Counted from the stretch's first letter, positions 9,669 through 21,200 are shown. The stretch: 64,000 nucleotides of DNA from Phytophthora colocasiae (GCA_018806915.1 JAGKQI010000105.1:3596001-3660000), one strand, 5' to 3'. Program-made: numbers and translations. Notes: generated by a model not told the origin, from the letters alone.

Positions 9669-10814
9669 TTATCCTTCATAAATGATGACACCTTCCTTCG
9701 GGATATGCTCTGGTGACACGTATTGTTTGGGAGCAGGAGGAACAAAAGTCTTCTTGCCCTCCGAGAACTTCGCAAGAGCAGCCATGTGCTCGTTTGTGAA
9801 AGGATCAGCTGAGGACGAGTCCGGTTGTAGCCACGGGTGCTGCAGCGCCATCGCAGCAGGGGGTCGTTCTCTCGGGTTAAGCACTAACAAATACTCGATA
9901 AACTTCTTGGCCTGGTGCGATACCATCGGCTCCAGCTCCTCCGGGTACTCAAACTCACCTTTGACAATCTTGTCTTCCACCTGCGACATAAAGCGAGCAT
10001 CGAACGGGAACTGCCCGAACAGCAGGACGTACGTGACGACACCCAGGGACCACAAGTCGATAGCACAGTCATAGTAACTGTGCTTGTGGAACATCTCGGG
10101 TGCCATATAATGCGGCGTTCCATTCATACCTGACATTTCTGCGCCACCGACGGTGCCCATGTGTGCTAACCCGAAATCAATGAGCAGTACACCATCCCGC
10201 AGGTTTGGTGTCTTGCACAGGATGTTCTCCACCTTCACGTCGCGGTGGGTGATTCCATTCAAATGCAGATACGCTAGCACGCTCAGTAATTGCCGTACAA
10301 TCTCGGCTACATCACATTCACGAATCCTCGGGCCTCCAGGCTTACAGATCGCGTCCATGACCTCTCCTCCTGTCGCTTTATTCGTCACGATGGCAAACTT
10401 GTCGTCGTCCTGGAAAACCTGTCGTAGTCGGAGAACACCCGGATGTTTCACGCGAGCTAAGATGGCGAGTTCGGACTGCAATGCTTCGACGCGGTTGGGC
10501 GTGGACAGATATTCCTGTCGTACGAACTTGACAGCTACCTCTTCGTCACATTCTCGTTCCTCTCTTTCACGCTGCTGCTCTTCAGCCAGCGTCTTGGCTC
10601 GATGGCGGTACTGCGGTCGCTTTTTCTTGGCTACGAACACTTGGCCGGTCTTGCCCTCACCGATCTGGTACAGCGTGTCGTACGTGTCCTCGAACGTTGG
10701 TTTCTTTTTGTCATGGTGACCAAGTGTGAGGAGTCCTGAAGCAGTCATTCGGTTGTCCTCGGTTGAGTCTTTCTGTGCTCCGCGGCGGCTGAAACAGCTA
10801 AAACAGCGCAGCAT
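9669..10814 (-). CDS. Calcium/calmodulin-dependent-kinase-like Ser/Thr protein kinase
   Basis: 381 residues; the first ATG is at 10814 (MLRCFSCFSRR). The kinase domain spans about 40-330. It has a glycine loop GEGKTGQVFVAK, a VAIK-type lysine in E-V-A-V-K-F-V, the catalytic loop H-R-D-V-K-V-E-N, the Mg-binding L-I-D-F-G-L-A, and the activation-segment end G-T-P-H-Y-M-A-P-E. An unusual ~28-residue Arg/Glu-rich insert lies between the glycine loop and the VAVK lysine. The C-terminal ~50 residues resemble a short tail without EF-hands, so it is a CAMK-type kinase rather than a CDPK. The N-terminal Cys-Phe-Ser-Cys could be a palmitoylation site (inference). All key catalytic residues are present, so it should be active. 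Confidence 0.9.
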   Translation of the reverse strand: MLRCFSCFSRRGAQKDSTEDNRMTASGLLTLGHHDKKKPTFEDTYDTLYQIGEGKTGQVFVAKKKRPQYRHRAKTLAEEQQREREERECDEEVAVKFVRQEYLSTPNRVEALQSELAILARVKHPGVLRLRQVFQDDDKFAIVTNKATGGEVMDAICKPGGPRIRECDVAEIVRQLLSVLAYLHLNGITHRDVKVENILCKTPNLRDGVLLIDFGLAHMGTVGGAEMSGMNGTPHYMAPEMFHKHSYYDCAIDLWSLGVVTYVLLFGQFPFDARFMSQVEDKIVKGEFEYPEELEPMVSHQAKKFIEYLLVLNPRERPPAAMALQHPWLQPDSSSADPFTNEHMAALAKFSEGKKTFVPPAPKQYVSPEHIPKEGVIIYEG

Positions 10815-11179
10815 TGTCACTCAGGTGTCTGGTATGCAAGTGAAGGTATCGAACTTTTCGATGGAGAAGCGATTGACGGCTTTCGTTCGGGTGGCGGAAT
10901 GGCCATTGGCCATGTGTGCCACAGGTGCCTTACATAGAGACGACAATGAAACTGTCTTTCAAAAATGTAGCCATGTCTCAAGCGACTTAGCATGTGAACT
11001 GGTTTTCAGATGGTAAGTTCTAGTGTACGCTTCCAAGTACCGACTTCCTCTGTTCATTACTGACGCCTGCTTATAACTGACATTGCCGCTAGCCCAATCA
11101 AATCACAGAACTGCATTCCTTCATTCATTACTGACAGCATTTTCGCTTTGCGTGCTTGTCTTCAGAATTAAATTATGCC
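10815..11179. other. Intergenic stretch upstream of the kinase gene and of a dead transposase
   Basis: Contains the presumed promoter of the minus-strand kinase. Nothing else is recognised. The right part may include the edge of the following DNA transposon. Confidence 0.5.
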
Positions 11180-12694
11180 ATGCCTGGCAAGCGCCAAGCA
11201 TTCTCGGCAGGTGAGAAGCTGAAAATGCTATCCGCCTGGGTGGAATGTGGTGATATAAATGTTGTTATTGCCACATTCTTCCCAGGGCTGGATTCCTTTG
11301 CCCACGAGCAGCGACGCAAGCTTCTCTACCAGTGGCGCAAACGACTTGGCCACATCGAGGCCGCATGCAAATCCGTCAAATGCCGCCGCAAGAAGAAGAC
11401 CCGACGTCGCGGTACTGGGACCACCCTCCCCTTGGAGGCTGAGAAAGAGCTAGTAGTGTGGATTAATGACTTGCGAGAGGAGTGGCGTTCCAATTTCTAC
11501 TGTTATGCTGCATTTGCGGGCGTTAGATGTTGCTGCTGCCTATGATGTACCTGCACTTCCGCGCTTCATGGTCATGGATGAAGGCATTCAAAGCGCGTCA
11601 CAAACTCTCTATGCGTTCAAGGACTCGCCAAGGTCAGCAGTCACCGGAAGATCTCGCCAACATTGCAGCCACTTTCAGCAAGACGGTGGCTGCCAAGGTT
11701 CAAGACCTCGGCATTTCAAAATTTATAACGCCGACCAAACTGGTACGATGATACGTTTTGCTATGTTAATCTGTAAAACTAACTCCTGCGTGAATAGCTG
11801 CCTTTTCGAGTATCTTCCTACAAGAACCATTACCAAGAAAGGCCCGAAAACGGTATGGGTGCGCTGTGCTGGCAAGGAGAAGGAGCGCGCCACCGTCATG
11901 CTTTTGGCGGACTCCAGATGGAGTCAAGTTGCCACCTTTCGTGGTTTTCAAGACTAACCTGTCCAAGATTCCAGCAACGCGAGACCAGAACACGCGACTT
12001 CGCCATGGGTTCGGAGTAAGACTGTGGAAAATCATCAGTGACATTCAGAAGAAGACGTCGCTTAAAGTCTACGGTAACAAGAAAGGTAATGCCCGAATTG
12101 TTTTATTATGAAAATATTTTTTTCTAACTCTTATTTTTTAACAGGGTGGTGGAACAGCGAACTATCAGTAGAGTTCCTCAAATTTCATTTTTGCTAGGCG
12201 TGCAAATATCGCTGAACCTGTATTGTTAATTTGGGATGACTTCTCTGGCCACTGGACTGAAGAGTTAAAGTCATCGCATACGCTGCATCAATCAACGTGG
12301 TGCTGATGAAGGTGCCTCCGAGTGCAACCGCAGTTTCGCAACCGGCAGATGTGGCTTGGAATAAGCCGCCTGCTGACAAAATGCGTGGCTACTGGGTTGA
12401 AGATCTACGTAAGCAGCTCAGGAATCGAGTGCCTGGCGAGCCTTCAAGATGACTGCCCCGATCGAACCACCGGCAAGGTGGATCGACACGGCGTGGAACG
12501 AGCTCAGCGCAAACACAATCACTGCTGGCTATTCAAAGGCTGGACTCGACGTGACCGAGGTCGATCTAGTCGCCAGTGATTTGGTGGACGAGCTGGCGCG
12601 CCTAAATCTTATTGATCGCTCTGTAGGACAGGTAGTTGACGATAGAGACTTCGAGAGTTGTGAGAACTGCGATAGTATTCTTAATGAAGCTTGA
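11180..12694 (+). mobile_element. Inactive pogo-like DDE transposase
   Basis: Starts with ATG at 11180 (MPGKRQAFSAGEKLKML), a helix-turn-helix-type N-terminus. It then runs through several frames. One fragment has W-S-W-M-K-A-F-K-A-R-H (11560-11740). The first catalytic Asp motif is in Y-N-A-D-Q-T-G (about 11730). Y-L-P-T-R-T-I-T-K-K-G and VRCAGKEKERATVML follow (11815-11900), then W-W-N-S-E-L-S, I-W-D-D-F-S-G-H-W-T near 12230 carrying the second Asp region, and an in-frame piece to 12694. The order is that of DDE superfamily transposases of pogo/Tigger type. At least five frame shifts make it a pseudogene. Terminal repeats were not located. Confidence 0.8.
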
Positions 12695-13089
12695 GCAGCA
12701 AACATTGCATTTGTTACGTCTTTTTTATGCATTCTTACAGATCAACATCGCTGTCAGCAATGAACAGAGGAAGTCGGTATGTACGGCCAAGTGCAATGGA
12801 TAATACTTCGAGAATTCTTGGGGGCGCCAAATGCATGAACTATGCGTCTGTTGTCCCCCAAAATGGGGGAATCCCGACAAATTGTAAAGAAATTATCACG
12901 TTGATGCCTTTCGGCAACGTAGCTAACAAGCAAAACTGTCTCTAAACCTGTATCCACGCTGTAAACCTTATGTGCAAGTGGTAATTTGATAATAACTTTA
13001 TGAAGGTACCTGTCAAATATGGTAATTGAATAAACTCCTTTCCCAGGTAATGTTCTGTCAATGATGCTCACTTTTGAACTTCATCAAAG
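12695..13089. other. Intergenic stretch before the CREST-like gene
   Basis: About 395 bp with only short frames. A GCTCACTTTTGAACTT word at 13066-13081 lies just upstream of the next ATG and resembles the oomycete initiator-type core promoter (GCTCATT followed by a T/A-rich tract). This is a weak resemblance only. Confidence 0.4.
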
Positions 13090-13835
13090 ATGAGGAGCTC
13101 ATTCGAGACGACAATAATGCTCGTCGTGACGGGGATCACCAACTTCTGCATGTTCCCTGCCATCTACAGCCTCTACCACCGGCAGTTCGTCTTTGAGGTA
13201 CGCTAAAGAGCATCGTTTAGCTTCGTCTGGTGCCGCCCACAGTGTCAATCCAACTCACGAAGTCGACTTCACGTATCTAACCGTTGCTACGACCATTGCA
13301 GGCGTTTATCGGTATGTTCACAATGACGACCAGCTTCATGTATCACGTGTGCGACAGTATTGATGGCCCGCTGTGGCTCACTGAAGGACAATGGCATCGA
13401 CTCGACAATATCGGATCCATCATGAGCTTCGTCATGTGGAGCATCCACCTCATGGATCTACGCCACCCCGTGCTAGAACGCTACGTCCAGTATTTCTTCC
13501 TAGGAATAGTGCTTATTTTCCAGGAGAAGAATCCGTGGGACGAGCGAAACTCTGTCATTCCCGTCGTCGCCAGCCTCATGCTGCTTCTAGTCACTTTTGC
13601 GGTGAGGAGGCGTGTGCCGAAGTATAACTATCAGCAGTTTGGCCGAGGACTGCTACTGCTAGCTTGCGGTATCCTGTGCTTTATTCGCGGGCTCGACGAC
13701 GACACAGACCCGTTCCGATTTTTTCACGGATGCTGGCACGGCTTCGTTGGTGCTGCAGCGTACTACAATTTCCAAGTATTGCCCGACCGAAACGATACCC
13801 GAGGTTCACATTTGCCCATCAAAAGGCAAGATTAA
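13090..13835 (+). CDS. CREST/TMEM8-like multi-pass membrane protein (DUF3522 type)
   Basis: Two exons: 13090-13197 and 13302-13835, with a 104-nt intron (GTACGC...TTGCAG, branch-like CTAAC at 13277). The join is in phase 0 and gives 213 residues. About seven hydrophobic segments are visible. The conserved polar residues of the CREST superfamily are present: S-F-M-Y-H near residue 47, W-H-R-L-D-N near 64, and H-G-C-W-H near 186. In CREST proteins (alkaline ceramidases, PAQR receptors, TMEM8/PGAP6) such Ser/His/Asp residues form a metal-dependent lipid hydrolase site. The closest resemblance is to the TMEM8/myomaker-like group by length and motif spacing. A lipid-hydrolase activity is plausible, not shown. 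The small first exon is easily missed because translation would appear to start inside exon 2. Confidence 0.75.
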
Positions 13836-14447
13836 AGTGCGTGTACCTAGTCAATGAAATAGAGTTTCCAAGTGATCCCTCAGCTTCGCTGGCCGGCATG
13901 GTTAAAAGCAAGTAGGCAGCGTTCAGAAACCTCCAAAAACCCAATGCTGAGTGGATCTATGATGCGACGACGCCATTGAGCCTGGCTCAAATTAGCAGCA
14001 CCTGCAATCGGTGAGAGAAGACGATAGCGCTCGACCAGGTACTTTGCTGAAGATTAAGGTTCTCGTCAAACCAACCAGGTTACCACCCACGCCATTGCAG
14101 TAACATCACTTCTGCACTTGCCGTACTCTACCTCGGATGAAGACCAAGTCCCGTCCAAGAAGAGGAAGACTCGCAGCCGAGACGTGAACGCTGGAGAGGC
14201 TACCATGCTAGCATAGTTCTCTCCTATCGGCGAAGCCTTCGTCGAGGAGTCCTGTCAGACTACTGACCTTATAGGCCCAGGAGTATCTAGGCTATAGTTG
14301 TAATTGGTAAACTAGATAGACTCATAAGGCGACAGGCTCAAGTACGTGTTCCTCTTGCAGGCCACACAAGTGGGCATTTGCTAAGACAACAACTTGTTGA
14401 ACACTGAGCCTGTCTGTGCATCTTACAATACCATTTCTGCCAATCAA
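13836..14447. other. Intergenic stretch between CREST-like and PAP2 genes
   Basis: About 610 bp with no supported gene. The 3' part holds the promoter and leader of the phosphatase gene. In-frame codons upstream of 14448 exist but contain no ATG. Confidence 0.5.
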
Positions 14448-15267
14448 ATGTCCGTCGCCACTCCCCCCTCCGTCAGTATGGGCAGCTACGGCTCCATCCC
14501 GCAAGTGGACGGCGACAGCAAGCCTTCAGATCTCGAACAGCAGCACGAGCAGCAGAACATGAGCTTCGCGGACCGCCTGTACGCGTACGACCTGACGTGG
14601 TCCACCAAGCTGTACCATCGCTTCGGCCGTGACCCGACCCCTCGACTCTGTTGGGAGATTTTCTCGCACTCCGGCGATGGCTTCCTGTACGTTGCAATGA
14701 ATTGCACTCACAATCAAAGACTTTATACTGACAATTGCTGTTTTGCATGCTTTTTGCAGTTGGATTCTCACGATTCCGCCACTTATGGGACTGTTGTGGG
14801 TGGCCGGACTCATCGGCCCCTTCGAACCGGCCACCAAGATGCTGCTGTCGGCACTTTTCACCGTCATGACAGTAGACATCATCGCCATTATGTTGCTGAA
14901 AATGTTGTTCCACCGCCAGCGGCCGCCCTTCCACGAGGCGGATATGCGCTTCGTAGGACCGGACCAGCATTCGTTCCCCTCCGGCCACTCCACGCGCGTG
15001 TGGGCTATGGTTGCTATGCTGATCTTCTTTGCTGAGAGGCACCCGTGGATCCTACGCGAGTTCTTCTACGGCCTGTCACCAGCTGTGCTGGTTGTCGTCT
15101 CGATCGGCTGGGCGCTGGTCATCAACTTTTCGCGTGTGGCTCTTGGACGTCACTACCCGACGGATGTGCTGGCTGGAACGCTCATCGGCTTCTTCGTGTT
15201 CTGGCCCATTTCACTCTTCATCATCAACTTTTACGGCATGCTGGACGCTGCACCTCCGTCGTACTGA
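14448..15267 (+). CDS. PAP2-superfamily lipid phosphatase (phosphatidic acid/polyprenyl phosphatase type)
   Basis: Two exons: 14448-14686 and 14760-15267, with a 73-nt intron (GTACGT...TTGCAG). The join completes a Leu codon and gives 248 residues. The N-terminal ~60 residues are polar and cytosolic. Membrane segments follow from about residue 80. The three PAP2 catalytic motifs are present: K-M-L-F-H-R-Q-R-P (K-x6-RP form), P-S-G-H-S-T (PSGH), and S-R-V-A-L-G-R-H-Y-P-T-D (SR-x5-H-x3-D). The enzyme should dephosphorylate a lipid phosphate such as phosphatidate or dolichyl/polyprenyl pyrophosphate in a membrane. The substrate cannot be assigned. All catalytic residues are intact. Confidence 0.88.
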
Positions 15268-15309
15268 GTTAAGTAAAATCAAGAGTAGGCAGCAACCCAG
15301 GAGATCCAT
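15268..15309. other. Short spacer after the PAP2 gene
   Basis: A short 3' stretch between the PAP2 stop and the dispersed repeat copy. Nothing is recognised in it. Confidence 0.4.
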
Positions 15310-15611
15310 CGTCAGAACTCCGGTGCTGCGCTCTTTCTCGATCAAGACGCTTCGAACTGGATGGCGTTCTGTCGCGAGGTCTGCGTGGAACTGGTTGAGG
15401 GCCCCAACTCGCAGCGTGTTAAGGGGGCTCTGTGTAATCACTATCACCCATGTTCTGGCGCAAATTCGCGTCGTGAATGCTTTCAAGAAGGCGCTGCAGT
15501 CCAACAGGATTAATCAAATAATTCTTAGAAGAAAGATGTCTACGTCACGTAGACTACGTGTATCGATTCGGATGTCCAATCGCATATTGTCAAGGAGTTA
15601 CGACTAAAGCA
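15310..15611 (+). repeat. Dispersed repeat, copy A (related to inverted copy at 44.0-44.3 kb)
   Basis: This ~300-bp segment matches, with few differences, the reverse complement of about 44013-44300. Shared landmarks are CGTCAGAACTCCGGTGCTGC at the left end, CTGGATGGCGTTCTGTCGCG in the middle, and GTGTATCGATTCGGA near the right end. Copy A has an extra ~30-nt segment around 15520-15550 and lacks a ~13-nt piece present in copy B. It lies directly 3' of the PAP2 gene. Probably a fragment of an unrecognised mobile element. Confidence 0.8.
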
Positions 15612-15952
15612 CAACACCTTTTGATTAGATCAGATTGACAACAGTCCCCAGTCTTTGCTCGAGTGGGGACTGTCGACAAAGGTCTTCTCAGAGTACCTAG
15701 GCAATAGTTGGCTCAAAAGGCATGGTGTTTGATTGGTCAAAACAAAAATCACAGTGACATGCATCACTCACCGCTGGCACAGAGCCTCTGCTGGACGTGA
15801 ACTCCGCTCCATTTTCAGCCGGAACCAGAGTGCAGGACGCTCAACTACCTTCGCAACGCACGAAGACAGTTACCCGCTGTAAATAGCAGGCGGATCCAGG
15901 TTTCGCGACTCAGAGTCAATTGAGTTTTTGCAGCTTGCGTTGACGTACAAAA
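15612..15952. other. Intergenic stretch upstream of the 750-residue protein gene
   Basis: About 340 bp with no gene. A short inverted repeat is visible around 15643-15675 (CAGTCCCC...GGGGACTG). It should include the promoter of the following gene. Confidence 0.5.
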
Positions 15953-18205
15953 ATGAACGCTGCTATTGGCTTCGGGGAGTATGAGGCGCTACTTCCTTGC
16001 AGTCATGTCAATGCAGCACTGGCGTTTTCCAGAGAACTTTTCAGCCGTGAGTATGTGGTGCAACGCGTGACGAGACAAGCATTGGCCAGTGCAGTCAAAG
16101 AGAACGAGAATCAATGGCGCGGACTAGCGAAAATTCACACAGGACACGTCGTCGTCAGCGTGAATGGCGTTCCGGCGCGTGGCTTGTCATCTCGTCAATT
16201 CGCTGAGCTTTGGTATCCTTCGACTCCTGATACTTTGGAGCCAAATGCTCCCCCAAGTCAACGTCGAGTTCGCTTTCGCGACCGTAAACGTTCTGAGATT
16301 GAAGTGGAGATGCAAAAGCAGTGGGCGAGTTCTGGATCCTTGCGGTTTACACCAGTTCAAGATGATTCCGAACTGCGGGTCAAACTACAAGAAGTTCATG
16401 CGTTGATTTGGAGTCACCAGTTGACGGAAGCTCGCGCAATATTGCAGTCCCTACCTGTAGGAATCGATCCGATGGTTTGTCTCTTGTCTACAGAGATGGA
16501 AGCCGTACGGGTGCTGGTTTCCAAGGACGCTTTGTATTTGAAACAGGCTCGACGCGCGGCAGACCAGGCTGTGAATTGGCTGGAGAGTTTGTATGACCTG
16601 TCGTCCCAGTCGTATTCGAGCCGCAAACAAATGAAACTGGCGCTAGCTGAAGCTCTCTTTTTGTCGGCTTTGCTGCGACTTGGAGGCGATCAACGGCTTG
16701 CTGCAATCGCTACGGCACGACGCTGTGCAGGACTGTACGTTGAATTGCAGGAGAAGTTTTTCACGGGATCGAAAGCTGCAGTAAAGAAGGAAAAGCTTCT
16801 GATGTCTGATCAAGAACTATTGATCTTCCAGAAGCGAATTCAATTTGGAATGGCCGTGCTACATGTCGGTGGTGCGCTAATATCGCAGAGTTCGCTTGAT
16901 TGGATTGGAAATTTGCTGAAAGGAACTTGTGATGTCAAGAATGGTATCGAGTATTTACTGGACTGCTGCAGGATTAGTGAAGGTGTACAAGACCATCTTC
17001 AAGCCAATTGGTCTGCGCTAGCACTCATGCACTGCTCGGGGGCAATTCGACTGATTCAACAACGCAGCGAGCAAGAGGTTGGGGTCCAGATAGCGAAAGC
17101 TGTCGGTGCTTGCAAACAAACAGCGAGTGAGCGTCATCCGAAGGCGCTTGTTTTCCTTTGGTGTCGGGCAGCTACCTCAAACTTTGATGGCGATCAGGTA
17201 CAGGTGCTTGATGCTGAGTTAGCTCGAGTGGCGACAAGTGAAGAGCGGACTCATCTTGTACACTTCGATGTTGGGTATCGGCTGTTTCTAACTCGTGAGG
17301 TTGATCGAGCCTCTGTTCACTTCATGGCTATCTGCAAATGCGCTAGTGCACCGACAAAATTGCGAGGACTCAGCAGTTTGTTTATCGCGGTTGGATATCT
17401 CCTGACGGCTCATGAACACGTGGCTCGCGATACGAAGTTAATGAGCTCTGTACGACTGCTTCTGCGGTCAGCTCGGCGTTTCCTTGCACTTCGATTGGAG
17501 GACAACGCTGAGGATTCGGAGTCTGCGTCATTGCATGAACGACTCGGGGACTATTTGGATAGAAGTGATGAGTACATGCAGTTACTGCCTTGGGAGATCC
17601 TGTACATCTACTGCCACTCCACTAAGACAATCATGACTGCTTCACCGCTCGATGTAGTTCAGCTTAAGCACCATACTAAAGCTCTTGAGCAACTCAACCA
17701 GCTATCGAAGGCAACGTCAAACTTCGAAGTTGACGGGAAGTACGAAGCAGAGCTCACTCTTCTTCGAGCAATTGTGCTGTTCAATCTGCGTCAGTTTGAT
17801 GACTGCGACAACGAGCTCCAGAAACTCTGGTCCGAGATACTACCACAAGGAAGTCGTCCAAGATCAACCTCTGCGCTAAGTCGGCTGCTAAACCAGCGCT
17901 CCCCTCGTACACCTCCAACGTTTATCGCTCAAGTAGCTTGGTTTTATCAGCTTCGGCTACTTCTGGAGCGCAGATGCTCACAATCAAGCATCAGAAGCCC
18001 TGTGGCTTCGCCGAGAAGCGCCACGATCGACTCGCCCAGGGGTGAGGCGAATAGTTTTGCGAATACTGTACAGCAAACTCTGTATCCTTATCACTACCTT
18101 TACAATGGCAAGCTGCAGGCGTTGAACAAGCTCGTCACTCGGCTTGCAAATGACAAGCTGGACAACTGCAGTAGCCCCACAGCATCCAACACATTGAAGT
18201 GGTGA
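15953..18205 (+). CDS. Hypothetical large helical-repeat protein with PDZ-like N-terminus
   Basis: Intronless frame of 750 residues from ATG 15953 (MNAAIGFGEYEALL) to TGA at 18205. Residues ~50-90 have G-H-V-V-V-S-V-N-G-V-P-A-R-G-L-S, which looks like the core of a PDZ-type peptide-binding domain. Residues from ~115 to ~670 are almost entirely helical with recurring Ala/Leu pairs and short loops, similar to TPR or other alpha-solenoid repeats, e.g. around 215-265, 390-470 and 575-620. A short Ser/Pro stretch (R-S-P-V-A-S-P-R-S) precedes the C-terminus. It was not recognised as a named family; a scaffold role is a guess. It converges with the IQ-repeat gene ending at 18273, leaving 67 bp between stops. 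Confidence 0.75.
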   Translation: MNAAIGFGEYEALLPCSHVNAALAFSRELFSREYVVQRVTRQALASAVKENENQWRGLAKIHTGHVVVSVNGVPARGLSSRQFAELWYPSTPDTLEPNAPPSQRRVRFRDRKRSEIEVEMQKQWASSGSLRFTPVQDDSELRVKLQEVHALIWSHQLTEARAILQSLPVGIDPMVCLLSTEMEAVRVLVSKDALYLKQARRAADQAVNWLESLYDLSSQSYSSRKQMKLALAEALFLSALLRLGGDQRLAAIATARRCAGLYVELQEKFFTGSKAAVKKEKLLMSDQELLIFQKRIQFGMAVLHVGGALISQSSLDWIGNLLKGTCDVKNGIEYLLDCCRISEGVQDHLQANWSALALMHCSGAIRLIQQRSEQEVGVQIAKAVGACKQTASERHPKALVFLWCRAATSNFDGDQVQVLDAELARVATSEERTHLVHFDVGYRLFLTREVDRASVHFMAICKCASAPTKLRGLSSLFIAVGYLLTAHEHVARDTKLMSSVRLLLRSARRFLALRLEDNAEDSESASLHERLGDYLDRSDEYMQLLPWEILYIYCHSTKTIMTASPLDVVQLKHHTKALEQLNQLSKATSNFEVDGKYEAELTLLRAIVLFNLRQFDDCDNELQKLWSEILPQGSRPRSTSALSRLLNQRSPRTPPTFIAQVAWFYQLRLLLERRCSQSSIRSPVASPRSATIDSPRGEANSFANTVQQTLYPYHYLYNGKLQALNKLVTRLANDKLDNCSSPTASNTLKW

Positions 18206-18272
18206 CGTTTATTTATCATGAACAAGTTCATCAAATTCTGCCAACATAAATGCTTTTCTAACGGTAGATAGA

Positions 18273-21200
18273 TTAGGCGGCGTGGGTAGCGTCCGCAGGT
18301 TCGTCGTTCTCATCGTTCGTGCCGCGACGACCTCTGCTCTTCCAAGCGAATCGAGTCGGGAACGCTGGCTTAGACACAGTGGGGGCAGCAAAGCGTCCGA
18401 AACGAGACTTACTCTTGGCTGCCTGTTGCGCTGGCGGGGAGTAAACAAACGATTCCTCAATGTCTTCTTCGAAAGTCTTTGTGCTCGCGTTGCTAGCTGG
18501 CACCGAAAGCTTTCGGTTGAGCAAACCAGCAACAGAACTTAAGCCGCTAGCAGCGACAGACGGCAGAGTGCTGGAGCGTGCCTTCTTCTGGTCGAGATCT
18601 TTCTCTTCGTCTTCAAGGGACGATGTCGGAGAACTTGAAGGTTTGCTAGATCGCCGACTGGAAAGCGCACTCAGTACACTAGCAGCTCGCCAGCGACTAC
18701 CGCTTTTCTTCCGTTGACCTTGCTCTTCTTCGTGTTCCTTGTCCTTCTCAACATCACTGGTATTCTGTCCTGACACAGGAGAATCACTGATGAAGGAACT
18801 TGCGCGCTCACTGTCAGTGTCAAAGTATTTGGGGCCGTCTCGGGCCTCTTCATCACTGAGGTTGTGCTCATCGAAGTCAGTCTTGGATGGAACGTCAGCA
18901 TACGAGTCTCCACGTGATCGGAACACGTCGTCGAAAGAGTTATCCCGAGACCGGAATACATCTGCGTACGAGTCGTTGCGAGAGCGAATCGAGTCCGCGT
19001 ACGAGTCACCGCGTGACCGCGTCGAATCAGCATAAGAGTCTTCGCGAGAGCGGAACGGGTCGGCTGGTGACTCGTCACGGGGGCGAGATACACCACTAAG
19101 AGAACTTGATGCCAAGCTGCCGCGAGGAGTGTCCGAGTCGAACGAAGGCTCTTGGAAGAAAGAACCCGAACGGACAGAGGATGGCCGGTCAAAATCAGAG
19201 ATGCTACTGCTGGGACGTTCGCTATCGTCGTTGAGAATCTCCTCTTTCACTAAAGATACTGAGGTAGCCTCTTGTACAACGGCAGGGATCTCAGCCGATG
19301 GGGTGGTGACATCGGTGGAGCTTTTATCCACAGTTTCCCAGTGGTGGTTCTCCTCGACCCCGGAGTTTTTCACATCGTCATCAGTTGGCTTGTGCTCTTC
19401 CATTGCGTCCACAAAGCTATCGCTGCTTGCATCACTTTTGTCATCGTTCATCACCGAGTGTTCTGGAATAGAAAACTCTAATCCCATGCTCACTGAAACA
19501 GAAGATACTCGAGGGGTAATGTCTTCAGGAGCAAGGGCTTGAGTCGAAGCTTCATAGTCTGCAGCGTGGGTTGATACTGGAACTTCAGGAGCTAGTCTAG
19601 CATCGACGAAGCTTGGAGCATCTTCATACTCCGAGTCGTTGTCACTGTCATCACTGTCGCTTGAGAGGTTGGAGAAGCGCCCAGTTTGGCTTAGAAGCTG
19701 GAGCTCCGCTAGTGTTGGCTGCCGACGTACTTGCGGCCTCTCAACGTTTGAATCCACTTGCTGAGGAGGTGCTACTGACCGTCGCTGTGCGGCTTCAACA
19801 CGCCCAGCTCGACCACGCCACGCAGCTTGAATCAGAACCGCATTCTTGGTTTCGACGGCAGCTTTTAGGACTGCCTGCTGGCGCTTGGCAAAAGCACGTT
19901 CAGCAACTAAAATGCGCCATCTGCACTGGATCTTGAGGGCCATTGCGTTTTCGAGTTCAGCTTGAGTTTCTGCTAAAGCTGATCGCTGCGATCGCAGCTC
20001 CTTCACCTTGCGAGTTGCCAATGAAGACCGCCACTGGCTCTGCAATCGGATCGCCATCAAATTCTCACGTTCGCGAACACATTCTGACCGAAGACGAGCA
20101 ACACTCGACCGCGCAATTACCCCTCGCCACCTACTTTGAATACGAGTGGCAGTCAGATTCTCGATGCGTGCAAGTTGCGCTTCAACATCAGCAATAGCGT
20201 TTTGGCGAATGGCAGCAACCTCCGAACGAGCAACCGAACCGCGCCAGTGGCTCTGGATCTTCACAGCCATGTTGCTCTCGGCCTCCTCCTGACGAGCCTG
20301 CTGCTCGAGACGCGCAGTCTCCTCCTGCTCCTGGCGAGCCAACTCCTCTTGACGGACCAGCTCCTCCTGTCGTGCAGCTTCTTCAGCAGCGGCGGCAGCA
20401 GCGGCAGCGGCAGCCTTGGCCTCAGCTTCAGCCTCAGCGGCCTTAGCAGCCTCAATCTCGGCAGCCTTCGCGGCCTCAACTTCAGCCGCTTCCGCACGCA
20501 GCGTAGCAACCTCCGAACGAGCAACCGAACCGCGCCAGTGGCTCTGGATCTTCACAGCCATGTTGCTCTCGGCCTCCTCCTGACGAGCCTGCTGCTCGAG
20601 ACGCGCAGTCTCTTCCTGCTCCTGGCGAGCCAACTCCTCTTGACGGACCAGCTCCTCCTGTCGTGCAGCTTCTTCAGCAGCGGTGGCAGCAGCGGCAGCG
20701 GCAGCCTTGGCCTCAGCTTCAGCCTCAGCGGCCTTAGCAGCCTCAATCTCGGCAGCCTTCGCGGCCTCAACTTCAGCCGCTTCCGCACGCAGCGTAGCAA
20801 CCTCCGAACGAGCAACCGAACCGCGCCAGTGGCTCTGGATCTTCACAGCCATGTTGCTCTCGGCCTCCTCCTGACGAGCCTGCTGCTCGAGACGCGCAGT
20901 CTCTTCCTGCTCCTGGCGAGCCAACTCCTCTTGACGGACCAGCTCCTCCTGTCGTGCAGCTTCTTCAGCAGCGGTGGCAGCAGCGGCAGCGGCAGCCTTG
21001 GCCTCAGCTTCAGCCTCAGCGGCCTTAGCAGCCTCAATCTCGGCAGCCTTCGCGGCCTCAACTTCAGCCGCTTCCGCACGCAGCGTAGCAACCTCCGAAC
21101 GAGCAACCGAACCGCGCCAGTGGCTCTGGATCTTCACAGCCATGTTGCTCTCGGCCTCCTCCTGACGAGCCTGCTGCTCGAGACGCGCAGTCTCTTCCTG

